A stretch of DNA of 64,000 nucleotides from Kibdelosporangium aridum (GTDB lineage: Bacteria > Actinomycetota > Actinomycetes > Mycobacteriales > Pseudonocardiaceae), in assembly GCF_900176515.1 (NCBI RefSeq), contig NZ_FWXV01000016.1, positions 62,001 through 126,000 on the forward strand, written 5' to 3'. The notes below the pieces were generated by a model. It was not told the origin of the DNA and did not search any database. It saw nothing but the letters and a program-made list of their open reading frames with translations. The position numbers were made by a program, and so were the translations under genes. Positions 32,066-39,413 of the stretch are shown here, piece by piece (the first letter of the stretch is position 1; every line of letters begins with the position of its first letter).

Positions 32066-32554
32066 ATGCGTGACCTGCTGCGGTGGCAGTTCGACCTGAC
32101 CTGGTCCCTGCTGGAACTGCACCTCGCCGAGCTGACAGCCGAGGATTTCCGATGGGAGCCGTCGGCGCACACCTGGGCGGTCCGTGACGGCGTGCCGGAC
32201 TGGGCCGACACCGAGCCGGATCCGATTCCGGTGCCCACGATCGCCTGGGTCACTTGGCACATCGGATGGTGGTGGTCGGTCACGCTGGACCACGCGAGCG
32301 GCCGCACACCACGTGAGCGCACCGAGATCGGCTGGCCCGGCGACGGCGAACCGGCCGTCAAATGGTTGCGGGACTTGCGTGCCGAGTGGATCGAGGTGCT
32401 CGCCGACATCGATCTGGCCGCGCCCGCGCCATTTCCGTGGCAGGACGATCCGACGATGACGATCGCCCACATGGCAGGCTGGGTGAATTCCGAGCTGATG
32501 AAGAACGTCGCGGAGATCGGCCAGCTGCGGCTGCTGCGAGCCACGTCGGCATGA
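32066..32554 (+). CDS. DinB-family (DUF664-like) four-helix protein
   Basis: A 162-residue protein of the DinB/YfiT metalloenzyme fold. Helix 1 'LLRWQFDLTWSLLELHLAEL', then 'FRWEPSAHTWAVRDG', 'TIAWVTWHIGWWWSVTLDHA' (metal-site His in 'WHIGWW') and 'TIAHMAGWVNSELMKNVAEI' (second His). Family members act as thiol-dependent S-transferases or have unknown roles. Ends just before a strong terminator. Confidence 0.85.
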   Translation: MRDLLRWQFDLTWSLLELHLAELTAEDFRWEPSAHTWAVRDGVPDWADTEPDPIPVPTIAWVTWHIGWWWSVTLDHASGRTPRERTEIGWPGDGEPAVKWLRDLRAEWIEVLADIDLAAPAPFPWQDDPTMTIAHMAGWVNSELMKNVAEIGQLRLLRATSA

Positions 32555-32572
32555 GGACCCACTGGCGTGAAA

Positions 32573-32603
32573 CCCAGTGGCGAAGCGGGCCTTCGCCACT
32601 GGG
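32573..32603 (+). terminator. terminator between dinB-like and epoxide hydrolase genes
   Basis: CCCAGTGGCGAAG (32573-32585) pairs perfectly with CTTCGCCACTGGG (32591-32603), loop CGGGC. It can serve both convergent genes. Two copies of GTCAGCTGGGCAA follow. Confidence 0.85.
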
Positions 32604-32643
32604 CAAGTCAGCTGGGCAAAAGTCAGCTGGGCAAGCCGCTGGA

Positions 32644-33894
32644 TCAGCGCAGCAGACGGGCGAACTTGCGTACCTCGTCGGTGAAGATCTCCGGCTGTTC
32701 GAAGGCAGCGAAGTGGCCGCCGCGAGCGACACGGTTGAAATAGATCAGGTTGTCCTTGTACACACGCTCAGCCCAAATCCGGGGCAGCGGCAGGATTTCC
32801 CGGGGGAACACGGTGAAGCCGATGGGTACGTGGAACTCGTCGGGTGTCGGGGTGCTGCGGCCGAACTCCCAGTAGAACCGGGCTGACGACGCGCCAGTCG
32901 CGGGCAGCCAGTACAGCATGATGTCGTCGAGCATCTGGTCGTAGCCCAGGACACTCTCGGGGTTGAAGTCGCTGTCGGTCCATTCGCTGAACTTCTCGTA
33001 GATCCACGCGGCCTGCCCGGTTGGCGAGTCGGACAGGCTGTAGCCCACCTGCTGTGGCCGGGTCGCGTGCTCGGTGAAGTATCCGGAGCCGTCGGTCTGG
33101 AACTTCTCCAGCTTTGCCAGCGCTTCCAGCTCTTCGGGCGTCGGCGGGTCGCTGACCGGCGGGTTGAACGTCGCGAAGAAGTTCAGGTGGATCCCGGCAA
33201 GCCCGGCCGGTTTGATCTTCGCCAGCTCCGCGGTGACCGCACCGCCCCAGTCCCCGCCCTGCGCCAGCCAACGGGTGTAGCCGAGGCGCTTCATCAACAC
33301 CGCCCACGCGTTCGCCGTACGCGTCACGTTCCAGCCCGTCGAACTTGGTTTGTCGGAGAACCCGTAGCCCGGCAGCGACGGCACCACGACATGGAAGGCG
33401 TCCTCGGCCTTGCCGCCGAACGCGGTCGGGTCAGTGAGGGGGCCGATGACGTTCAGGAACTCCACCACCGATCCCGGCCAGCCGTGCGACAGCAGGATCG
33501 GGATCGCGTCGCGGTGCTTGGAGCGGACGTGCAGGAAGTGGATTCCCAGGCCGTCGATGCGGGTGCGGAACTGGCCGAAACCGTTCAGCCGGGCTTCCAC
33601 TCGCCGCCAGTCGTAGCGGGTCAGCCAGTACGCGACCAGTTTGCGGACTTTCTCCAGCTGGGCACCTTGCGTGACGTCGTCGACCGTCTCGCGCTCGGGC
33701 CAACGCGTGGCGGCGAGCCGTCGCTTCAGGTCGATCAGCACGGAATCGGGGACGCGCAGCCGGAACGGCGTCACCGCGTCCGTCGCGGGTGGTAAGGAGA
33801 ACGTGGTTTCCTCTGCGTACGCGGGCATCCCCAGCAGACCGAGCGGCGCCGCCGCGCCCGCTCCCAGCAGTCCTCGCCGCGACAAGCGACTCAT
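32644..33894 (-). CDS. secreted epoxide hydrolase (EHN domain, Tat signal)
   Basis: A 416-residue alpha/beta-hydrolase of the microsomal epoxide hydrolase type. It starts with a twin-arginine signal 'SRLSRRGLLGAGAAAPLGLL'. The EHN domain includes 'FRLRVPDSVLIDLKRRLAAT' and 'RWPERE'. Catalytic signatures: oxyanion 'SHGWPGSVVEFL', nucleophile Asp in 'GGDWGG', acid in the C-terminal third, and His in 'RGGHFAAFEQPE'. Such enzymes open epoxides of lipids or xenobiotics to diols. ATG 33894 is chosen for the signal peptide; the longer frame upstream has no similarity. Confidence 0.92.
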   Translation of the reverse strand: MSRLSRRGLLGAGAAAPLGLLGMPAYAEETTFSLPPATDAVTPFRLRVPDSVLIDLKRRLAATRWPERETVDDVTQGAQLEKVRKLVAYWLTRYDWRRVEARLNGFGQFRTRIDGLGIHFLHVRSKHRDAIPILLSHGWPGSVVEFLNVIGPLTDPTAFGGKAEDAFHVVVPSLPGYGFSDKPSSTGWNVTRTANAWAVLMKRLGYTRWLAQGGDWGGAVTAELAKIKPAGLAGIHLNFFATFNPPVSDPPTPEELEALAKLEKFQTDGSGYFTEHATRPQQVGYSLSDSPTGQAAWIYEKFSEWTDSDFNPESVLGYDQMLDDIMLYWLPATGASSARFYWEFGRSTPTPDEFHVPIGFTVFPREILPLPRIWAERVYKDNLIYFNRVARGGHFAAFEQPEIFTDEVRKFARLLR

Positions 33895-33979
33895 GGTTTG
33901 CTCCTCCCAGTCGGTCTTACCGCAGCCCACTCTGGCACCGATTGCGGTCACCCTGTGGCCTGTTTCGCGGAGGACTAAC

Positions 33980-34852
33980 GTGGGCGTCGTGCGTGTAGCG
34001 ACGTGGAACGTGAACTCGGTCAAGCAGCGTGTCCCTCGGCTGTTGCCGTGGCTGGACCAACGCCAGCCCGATGTCGTGTGCTTGCAGGAGACGAAGCTCG
34101 CCGACGAGGCATTCCTCGCTCTGCTGGGTAAAGATCTCGGTGAGCGTGGTTACGAGGTCGCGTTGAACGGCGAGGTGCAATGGAACGGCGTCGCGATCCT
34201 GTCCAAGGTCGGCCTTGAGGACGTGACGGTCGGTTTGCCCGGTGCGCCTGGTTTCCCGCATGCCGAGGCGCGTGCGGTGTCGGCGACATGTGACGGCGTG
34301 CGCGTGCATTCGGTGTACGTGCCCAACGGGCGGACGCCTGATTCGGACCACTACCAGTACAAGCTCGCGTGGCTGGCGGCGTTGCGTGACGCCGTTAAGG
34401 CGGGTCCTGAGGCGGTTGTGGTGTGCGGCGACATGAACATCGCCCCGACGGACGCCGACGTGTTCGATCCCGATGCCTACATCGGCCAGACGCACGTGAC
34501 GCCTCCAGAGCGGGCCGCGTTGGCTGAGCTGCAGGCGTTGGGGTTGCACGACGTCATGCGTGACCGGTGGCCGGACAAACGTGTGTTCACCTACTGGGAC
34601 TACCGGGCCGGCATGTTCCACCAGGACTTGGGCATGCGGATCGACTTGATCCTCGCCAGCGGCCCCGTCGCCAAGCGGGTGCAGGCGTCTTGGGTGGACC
34701 GGCATGCGCGCAAGGGCACCGGGCCGAGCGATCACGCGCCCGTGATCGTCGACCTGGACACCGCGCCTGACGGGGATATCGGACCGGTTGTGCCACCGCC
34801 GTCCGCACCCGCAGCCAAGCGCGGTGCCAAGAAGCTGCCCCAGGCTAAATAG
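33980..34852 (+). CDS. xthA: exodeoxyribonuclease III
   Basis: AP endonuclease / 3'-5' exonuclease of base-excision repair, 290 residues. Catalytic motifs: 'VATWNVNSVKQR', 'VVCLQETKLADE' (Glu), 'VYVPNGRTPDSDHYQYKL' (Tyr/Asp), 'CGDMNIAPTDADVFDP' (Asp/Asn), 'MRIDLILAS' and 'GTGPSDHAPVIVDLD' (Asp-His). GTG 33980 is supported by GGAGG 6 nt upstream; GTG 33989 is the alternative. A Pro/Lys-rich tail of ~25 residues follows the domain. It is divergent from the epoxide hydrolase and convergent with the RNHCP genes, overlapping by 8 nt. Confidence 0.95.
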   Translation: MGVVRVATWNVNSVKQRVPRLLPWLDQRQPDVVCLQETKLADEAFLALLGKDLGERGYEVALNGEVQWNGVAILSKVGLEDVTVGLPGAPGFPHAEARAVSATCDGVRVHSVYVPNGRTPDSDHYQYKLAWLAALRDAVKAGPEAVVVCGDMNIAPTDADVFDPDAYIGQTHVTPPERAALAELQALGLHDVMRDRWPDKRVFTYWDYRAGMFHQDLGMRIDLILASGPVAKRVQASWVDRHARKGTGPSDHAPVIVDLDTAPDGDIGPVVPPPSAPAAKRGAKKLPQAK

Positions 34853-35246
34853 CGAGCAACGCGCGTTGCGGCAATCGGGAACCGAAGGGCCGCAACGCGA
34901 TCCGCAGCAACACGAGCGCGTTGTCGTCACCGGCGACGCGGTTCGCGCTGAGCTCGTCACACGCCAGACAGCTGTGGATGATCATCCATTCGCCATCCGG
35001 CCGGACCGACAGGCTCAGCGGGACCATCCGCCCGCGACAGCTCGCCCGTCGGTCGCCCGGGATCCGGCCGTCGACGTGCAGGCTGGTCAGGCAGTTCGGG
35101 CAATGGTTGCGGTGAGCCGTTCCCGGTGCGTGGAAGGGCACGTCGAGACGGCAGCCGGCGCAACGGAACGCGTCGCCTGGGTTGTCTCGCCGCTTGTCCT
35201 TCTCACGCTGCGGCCGACTACGTGCGGGATTCCTCCTGGGCATCAC
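34845..35246 (-). CDS. RNHCP-domain zinc protein, second copy
   Basis: A 133-residue protein with two CxxC pairs typical of the RNHCP family: 'FRCAGCRLDVP', the name-giving 'RNHCPNCLTSLHVD', and a third pair in 'CLACDELSANRVAGDDNALV'. The N-terminus has a basic extension 'PRRNPARSRPQREKDKRR' that the upstream paralogue lacks. The role is unknown. It overlaps the first copy (GTG 35246 over its TGA; ATG 35243 is equally possible), so both are translated together. The paralogues clearly arose by tandem duplication and divergence. Confidence 0.88.
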   Translation of the reverse strand: MMPRRNPARSRPQREKDKRRDNPGDAFRCAGCRLDVPFHAPGTAHRNHCPNCLTSLHVDGRIPGDRRASCRGRMVPLSLSVRPDGEWMIIHSCLACDELSANRVAGDDNALVLLRIALRPFGSRLPQRALLAI

Positions 35247-35584
35247 AGATCACCGAACGCTTCCAGCGGGAACGGCGGCTGAGCCAGCGGCCGGACCGCC
35301 ATCCGCACCAGGATGAGCTGGTTGTCGTCCGTACTGATCGGGTTCGACGTCAGCTCGTCACACCGCGTGCACCGATGGATGATCATCCAGTCGCCGTTGC
35401 GCAGCACGGCGATCGAGATCGGGATCATCCTCGACTGGCACTCGGCGTCCACGGTGTGCTGGGAGTGCAGGCAGCTGGGGCAGTGGTTGCGCAGCCGCCC
35501 TTCCGGGGCCTGTTTGGACACGGTCAGTCCACATCGGATACAGGTGAACGTGTCCGTGCTGAGGTATGGGTTCTTGACAGACAA
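35243..35584 (-). CDS. RNHCP-domain zinc protein, first copy
   Basis: A compact 113-residue RNHCP protein: 'FTCIRCGLTV', 'LRNHCPSCLHSQHTVD', 'CQSRMIPISIAVLRNGDWMI' and 'IHRCTRCDELTSNPISTDDN'. Three CxxC pairs probably bind zinc. The TTG start at 35584 is supported by AGGAG 6 nt upstream. Function unknown in this family. Upstream lies a short leader ORF overlapping a hairpin, suggesting control by translation of the leader. Confidence 0.88.
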   Translation of the reverse strand: MSVKNPYLSTDTFTCIRCGLTVSKQAPEGRLRNHCPSCLHSQHTVDAECQSRMIPISIAVLRNGDWMIIHRCTRCDELTSNPISTDDNQLILVRMAVRPLAQPPFPLEAFGDL

Positions 35585-35626
35585 CTGTGGCTCCTAGCCG
35601 GGATTTCTGACATAGATCACCGGAAG

Positions 35627-35668
35627 GAGGGCGCCGCAACGCCACGAACGCGCTTACTCGGCGCCCTC
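35627..35668 (-). promoter_or_regulatory. attenuator-like hairpin in the RNHCP leader
   Basis: Read on the minus strand, GAGGGCGCCG (35668-35659) pairs perfectly with CGGCGCCCTC (35636-35627) around 22 nt. The 5' arm lies inside the last codons of the 9-codon leader ORF. A second dyad upstream, GCTACTTT (35740-35733) with AAAGTAGC (35697-35690), may fold the region just before the leader. Confidence 0.55.
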
Positions 35669-35683
35669 GGAGCACACGGTCAT
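35654..35683 (-). CDS. 9-residue leader peptide of the RNHCP operon
   Basis: ATG 35683 to TAA 35654 encodes MTVCSEGAE. The ORF ends within the stem of the attenuator-like hairpin, the geometry of ribosome-controlled attenuation. No strong ribosome-binding site; it may be read from a leaderless or near-leaderless transcript (TAGAAA at 35702-35697 could be part of a -10 element). Inferred from position, not proven. Confidence 0.4.
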   Translation of the reverse strand: MTVCSEGAE

Positions 35684-35754
35684 AGGTCAGCTACTTTCTA
35701 GGGCCACACCGGCCCGGGTCGGTTGCCCCGGCAAAGTAGCAACACGCCTGCCAG

Positions 35755-36621
35755 CTACACCACCGATTTTTCGGCCAGCAAAGTCTCGATGAAGGCCGAG
35801 GTCAGCGGGTCGGGCGAGCTACGCGTGTACGCGGCCAGCGGGCGGGTGACGGGCGGGTCGGGCCGCAGAACGGGACCGTCGAACGACGGCGGCAGGATGT
35901 TGGACGGCACCAATGTCGGCCCGAGCCCGGCTGCCGCGAGGATCGGGGCGGCGGCGGTCTGCTCGGTCCGGACCGCGGCCTTCGGGCTGAACCCGGCGGC
36001 GGCGCACGCCTGGTCGAGCACCTCGGCAAGCCCGTGGCCAGGCGCGAAGTGCACCCAGCTGCGGTCGGCCAGCGAACGCAGGTCAACCCGGCCGGTGGCC
36101 GTGGCGTCGGGGTCGATGACGACGAACTCCTCCTCGCCGAGAGTCCACAGTGGACCACTCCATGCCTCGGGCGGTGGTCCGATCGCGAGGTCGGCCTGGC
36201 CGGCGAGCATGGCGGCGTGCAGTTCGGCCGCGTGCCGGTGTTCGAAGAGTCTGATGTGGACGCCCTCGCACCGTCGTCGCCACGCGCGCAGCACCTTGGG
36301 CAGAACGCCGAGGCTGATCGAGTACAACGTGGCCAGCTGCAGCTCGCCCGTCTCCAACCCGGATGCCTGACGAGCCGCGCAACGAGCACGCTCAGCGTCC
36401 GCGAGAGCCGCCCGTGCGTGCGGCAACATCGCGCGACCCATCGGCGTCAGCCGAACCGATCGCGGCAGCCGTTCCAGCAACGCGCCGCCTGCCTCGCGTT
36501 CGAGCACACGGATCTGATGGGACAACGCAGGCTGTGTGACGTGCAATAACTCCGCTGCACGCGTGAACGACCCCTCATCGACGACCGTCACCAGGTACTC
36601 GAGTTGACGCAGACTCGTCAT
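35755..36621 (-). CDS. LysR-family transcriptional regulator
   Basis: A 288-residue LysR regulator. The N-terminal helix-turn-helix is 'LRQLEYLVTVVDEGSFTRAA' with 'LLHVTQPALSHQIRVLEREA', then 'GALLERLPRSVRLTPMGRAM'. The C-terminal effector domain runs from 'ETGELQLATLYSISLGVLPK'. It is divergent from a PRISE-type reductase gene with a dyad-bearing promoter between them, so that gene is its probable target. Confidence 0.93.
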   Translation of the reverse strand: MTSLRQLEYLVTVVDEGSFTRAAELLHVTQPALSHQIRVLEREAGGALLERLPRSVRLTPMGRAMLPHARAALADAERARCAARQASGLETGELQLATLYSISLGVLPKVLRAWRRRCEGVHIRLFEHRHAAELHAAMLAGQADLAIGPPPEAWSGPLWTLGEEEFVVIDPDATATGRVDLRSLADRSWVHFAPGHGLAEVLDQACAAAGFSPKAAVRTEQTAAAPILAAAGLGPTLVPSNILPPSFDGPVLRPDPPVTRPLAAYTRSSPDPLTSAFIETLLAEKSVV

Positions 36622-36636
36622 GAGCAGATTTTATGG

Positions 36637-36672
36637 CAGAGGTAAGAACTAAGCCTTGGACTTATGCCTCTG
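36637..36672. promoter_or_regulatory. candidate LysR operator
   Basis: CAGAGGTAAG (36637-36646) and CTTAtgCCTCTG (36661-36672) form an imperfect inverted repeat spanning the 70-bp divergent promoter between the LysR gene and the reductase gene. The position is standard for LysR regulation. Confidence 0.5.
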
Positions 36673-36691
36673 GAAAGCACACGATCGAGGT

Positions 36692-37729
36692 ATGGAACAG
36701 AAGGTCGCCCTGGTCATCGGCGCGAACGGGGTCATCGGCAGCAATCTCATCGACCACCTGAGCACTCTGGAGGACTGGCGGATCATCGGTGTGTCGCGGC
36801 GCGGCGGCGAGGACACCAGCAACGTCCGGTACCTCGCGGTGGATCTGCTCGACCCGGTCGACACCAAGGCGAAGCTCGGTTCCTTGACCGAGGTCACGCA
36901 TGTGTTCTACGCGGCCTACCAGGACCGTCCGACGTGGGCGGAACTCGTCGCGCCCAACGTGGAGATGCTGGCCAACGTCGTCGACGCGGTCGATCCCTTC
37001 GTCCAGCACATCAGCCTGATGCAGGGCTACAAGGTCTACGGCGCGCACCTCGGCCCGTTCAAAACGCCGGCACGGGAAGACGATCCCGGCCACATGCCGC
37101 CCGAGTTCAACGTCTCCCAGCAGCAGTTGCTCCAGCAGCGGGCCGGAAAATGGACCTGGTCGGCGATCCGGCCGTCGGTGGTCTGCGGTTTCGCGCTGGG
37201 CAACCCGATGAACCTGGCGATGGTGATCGCGATCTACGCGGCGATGTCCAAGGAACTCGGTCTGCCACTGCGGTTTCCCGGCAAACCCGGCGCGTACGGC
37301 ACGTTGCTGGAGATGACCGACGCCGGCTTGCTCGCCAAGGCCACGGTCTGGGCGGCGACCACGGAGAAGTGCGCGAACCAGGCGTTCAACATCAACAACG
37401 GTGACCTGTTCCGGTGGACCGGGATGTGGCCGAAGATCGCGGCGTTCTTCGACATGGACGTCGCGCCACCGCTGCAGATGCAGCTCGACGTGGTGATGGC
37501 CGACAAAGAACCGCTGTGGAACGAGATGGTCCGCCGCTATGACCTGGCATCCCATGCATACAAGGAAGTCTCGTCGTGGCGGTTCGGTGACTTCGTTTTC
37601 TCGTGGGACTACGACTTCTTCGCCGACGGCAGCAAGGCCCGGCGCTTCGGGTTCCACGAGTTCATCGACACCGAGCGGATGTTCCTGGACATCTTCACGG
37701 ATTTCCGGCGGCGCAAAGTGATTCCGTGA
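36692..37729 (+). CDS. PRISE-type NAD(P)-dependent reductase (SDR family)
   Basis: A 345-residue extended short-chain dehydrogenase of the progesterone 5beta-reductase/iridoid synthase-like kind. The Rossmann motif is 'ALVIGANGVIGSNLIDHL'; 'VTHVFYAAYQDRPTWAELV' and the catalytic Lys/Tyr segment 'LMQGYKVYGAHLGPFKTPAR' are family marks, followed by 'WTWSAIRPSVVCGFALGNPM'. These enzymes reduce enones with NADPH. ATG 36692 is chosen just before the fold. The divergent LysR gene probably controls it. Confidence 0.9.
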   Translation: MEQKVALVIGANGVIGSNLIDHLSTLEDWRIIGVSRRGGEDTSNVRYLAVDLLDPVDTKAKLGSLTEVTHVFYAAYQDRPTWAELVAPNVEMLANVVDAVDPFVQHISLMQGYKVYGAHLGPFKTPAREDDPGHMPPEFNVSQQQLLQQRAGKWTWSAIRPSVVCGFALGNPMNLAMVIAIYAAMSKELGLPLRFPGKPGAYGTLLEMTDAGLLAKATVWAATTEKCANQAFNINNGDLFRWTGMWPKIAAFFDMDVAPPLQMQLDVVMADKEPLWNEMVRRYDLASHAYKEVSSWRFGDFVFSWDYDFFADGSKARRFGFHEFIDTERMFLDIFTDFRRRKVIP

Positions 37730-37744
37730 GCCTAGAGTGGATGG

Positions 37745-38470
37745 GTGCTGTACGACTCGATAGGCGTCGGCTACACGACCGCACGGCGGACCGACCCCCG
37801 GTGGATGGCCGCGATCCTTGCGGCACTGGGGGAAGCGAAGACCGTGCTGGACGTCGGCGCGGGAACCGGCAGCTACGAACCGGCGGATCGCCCGGTCTAC
37901 GCGGTCGAACCGTCCAGCGAGATGATCGGCCAGCGCGACAAGGACGCCCCACCGGTGGTTCGCGCGGTCGCGGAGGCCTTGCCCATCAGGGATTACGCGG
38001 TCGACGCGGTCCTGGCGGTGCTGACCGTCCATCATTGGACGAACTGGCGTCAGGGAATCGCCGAGCTGAAACGAGTCGCGGCCCAGCAAGTCGTGCTCGC
38101 GTACGACACGCGGCTGCACAGCGAGTTCTGGTTCGTCCGCGAGTACGTGCCGGAGATCGCCGAGCTGGAAATGTCCCGGCCGTCGGCACCGGACATCGCC
38201 GAGGAACTGGGCGCGGACTGCATCATCCCGTTGCCGTTGCCCTGGAATTTCACCGATGGCGTGTTTCCCGCGTACTGGCGGCGTCCTGAGGCGTATCTGA
38301 CTGTGCGGGACACGTGTTCGGCGTTGGCGCAGGCGCCCCGGGCCGCGGTCGAACGCGGGTTGACCAAGCTCCAGGCGGATCTCGACGACGGCACGTGGCG
38401 GCAACGGCACGCGGACCTGCTGGAACTCGACGAGTACGACGCCGGGTTTCGGCTGATAGTCAGTCGCTAA
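37745..38470 (+). CDS. SAM-dependent methyltransferase (class I, UbiE-like)
   Basis: A 241-residue protein with motif I 'KTVLDVGAGTGSYEPAD' (~32-48), acidic motif 'VYAVEPSSEMIGQRD' and 'YAVDAVLAVLTVHHWTNW' (motif II). The later part contains 'LPLPWNFTDGVFPAYWRRPE', common in a group of small-molecule methyltransferases. The substrate is unknown. GTG 37745 begins 15 nt after the upstream stop, so it may share the reductase transcript. Confidence 0.87.
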   Translation: MLYDSIGVGYTTARRTDPRWMAAILAALGEAKTVLDVGAGTGSYEPADRPVYAVEPSSEMIGQRDKDAPPVVRAVAEALPIRDYAVDAVLAVLTVHHWTNWRQGIAELKRVAAQQVVLAYDTRLHSEFWFVREYVPEIAELEMSRPSAPDIAEELGADCIIPLPLPWNFTDGVFPAYWRRPEAYLTVRDTCSALAQAPRAAVERGLTKLQADLDDGTWRQRHADLLELDEYDAGFRLIVSR

Positions 38471-38510
38471 TTCACGCGCTAATTCACACCGCCTTACGTA
38501 CCGTGCCTCC

Positions 38511-39329
38511 ATGCTGATCAGGCGTATCGATGCGACAAGGCTGGAGGACTGTCTCGCGTTGGCCGCAGGGCGCGAATGGTCGTCAGAGCCGCACAAATGG
38601 GGGTTGTTGTTCGAGATCGGTGACGTCTACGGGATCGATGACCCCGACGGCGGGCTGGCTGGATGCGTGGTCTGCACGAGGTACGGGAAGCGGCTGTCCG
38701 GCATCGGGATGATGCTCGTTGCCGAGAAGTTCGGCAGGCAGGGCCTGGGCACGCAGCTGATGAAGCACGCCATGGCCGAAGCCGGGACGGACTCGACGTG
38801 GCTGACCGCGACCACGTACGGCCAGCCGCTCTACGAGAAACTCGGGTTCCGGTCGATCGGGGACTCCTACATCTACCGCGGCGAGTTCCGGCCACCCGCG
38901 GCCGGTGTGTCCCGTGCAGCGTCCACAAAGGACCTTGAAGCGATCGCGGCACTGGATGCCGAGGTCTTCGGCGCACCTCGGCCCGAGGTGTTGCGCAGGC
39001 TGCCGGCATTCGCCGAGCGACTCGTTGTGATCCAGGGCACGGGTGGCATTCGTGGTTACGGGGCGGCCTGGCGTAACGTGGACAACACGGTGATCGGACC
39101 GGTTGTCGCCGATAACGAATCCGTGGCGAAGGACTTGATCTCCGATCTGGCCGCCGGGACCAGCCTCCCGGTCCGTCTCGACATCGACAGTACCCACCCT
39201 GAACTGCGGGAATGGGTGGAAGGACTGGGTGTCGGACGTGGCATGAGGACCACGGTGATGGTGCACGGAGCGTCACTGCCCGGTGACCGGAGTCGTCTGT
39301 TCCTGCCTCTTAGTGTCGCGACTGGCTGA
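38511..39329 (+). CDS. GNAT acetyltransferase with C-terminal second domain
   Basis: A 272-residue protein. The N-terminal GNAT domain has the acetyl-CoA loop in 'GMMLVAEKFGRQGLGTQLMK' (Q/RxxGxG/A form 'RQGLGT') and 'QPLYEKLGFRSIGDSYIY'. The C-terminal ~130 residues resemble the second, degenerate acetyltransferase half ('IRGYGAAWRNVDNTVIGPVV') found in YitH/DUF-type GNAT proteins. The acceptor substrate is unknown. It ends 84 nt before parE. Confidence 0.85.
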   Translation: MLIRRIDATRLEDCLALAAGREWSSEPHKWGLLFEIGDVYGIDDPDGGLAGCVVCTRYGKRLSGIGMMLVAEKFGRQGLGTQLMKHAMAEAGTDSTWLTATTYGQPLYEKLGFRSIGDSYIYRGEFRPPAAGVSRAASTKDLEAIAALDAEVFGAPRPEVLRRLPAFAERLVVIQGTGGIRGYGAAWRNVDNTVIGPVVADNESVAKDLISDLAAGTSLPVRLDIDSTHPELREWVEGLGVGRGMRTTVMVHGASLPGDRSRLFLPLSVATG

Positions 39330-39413
39330 GAGTCTTCGAACAGACTGTCGGTGGGTACGGATACTCTTTCGTCTCGCCGTACCTAGCAAACGACTCTTGG
39401 GGAGAGCGACGTC

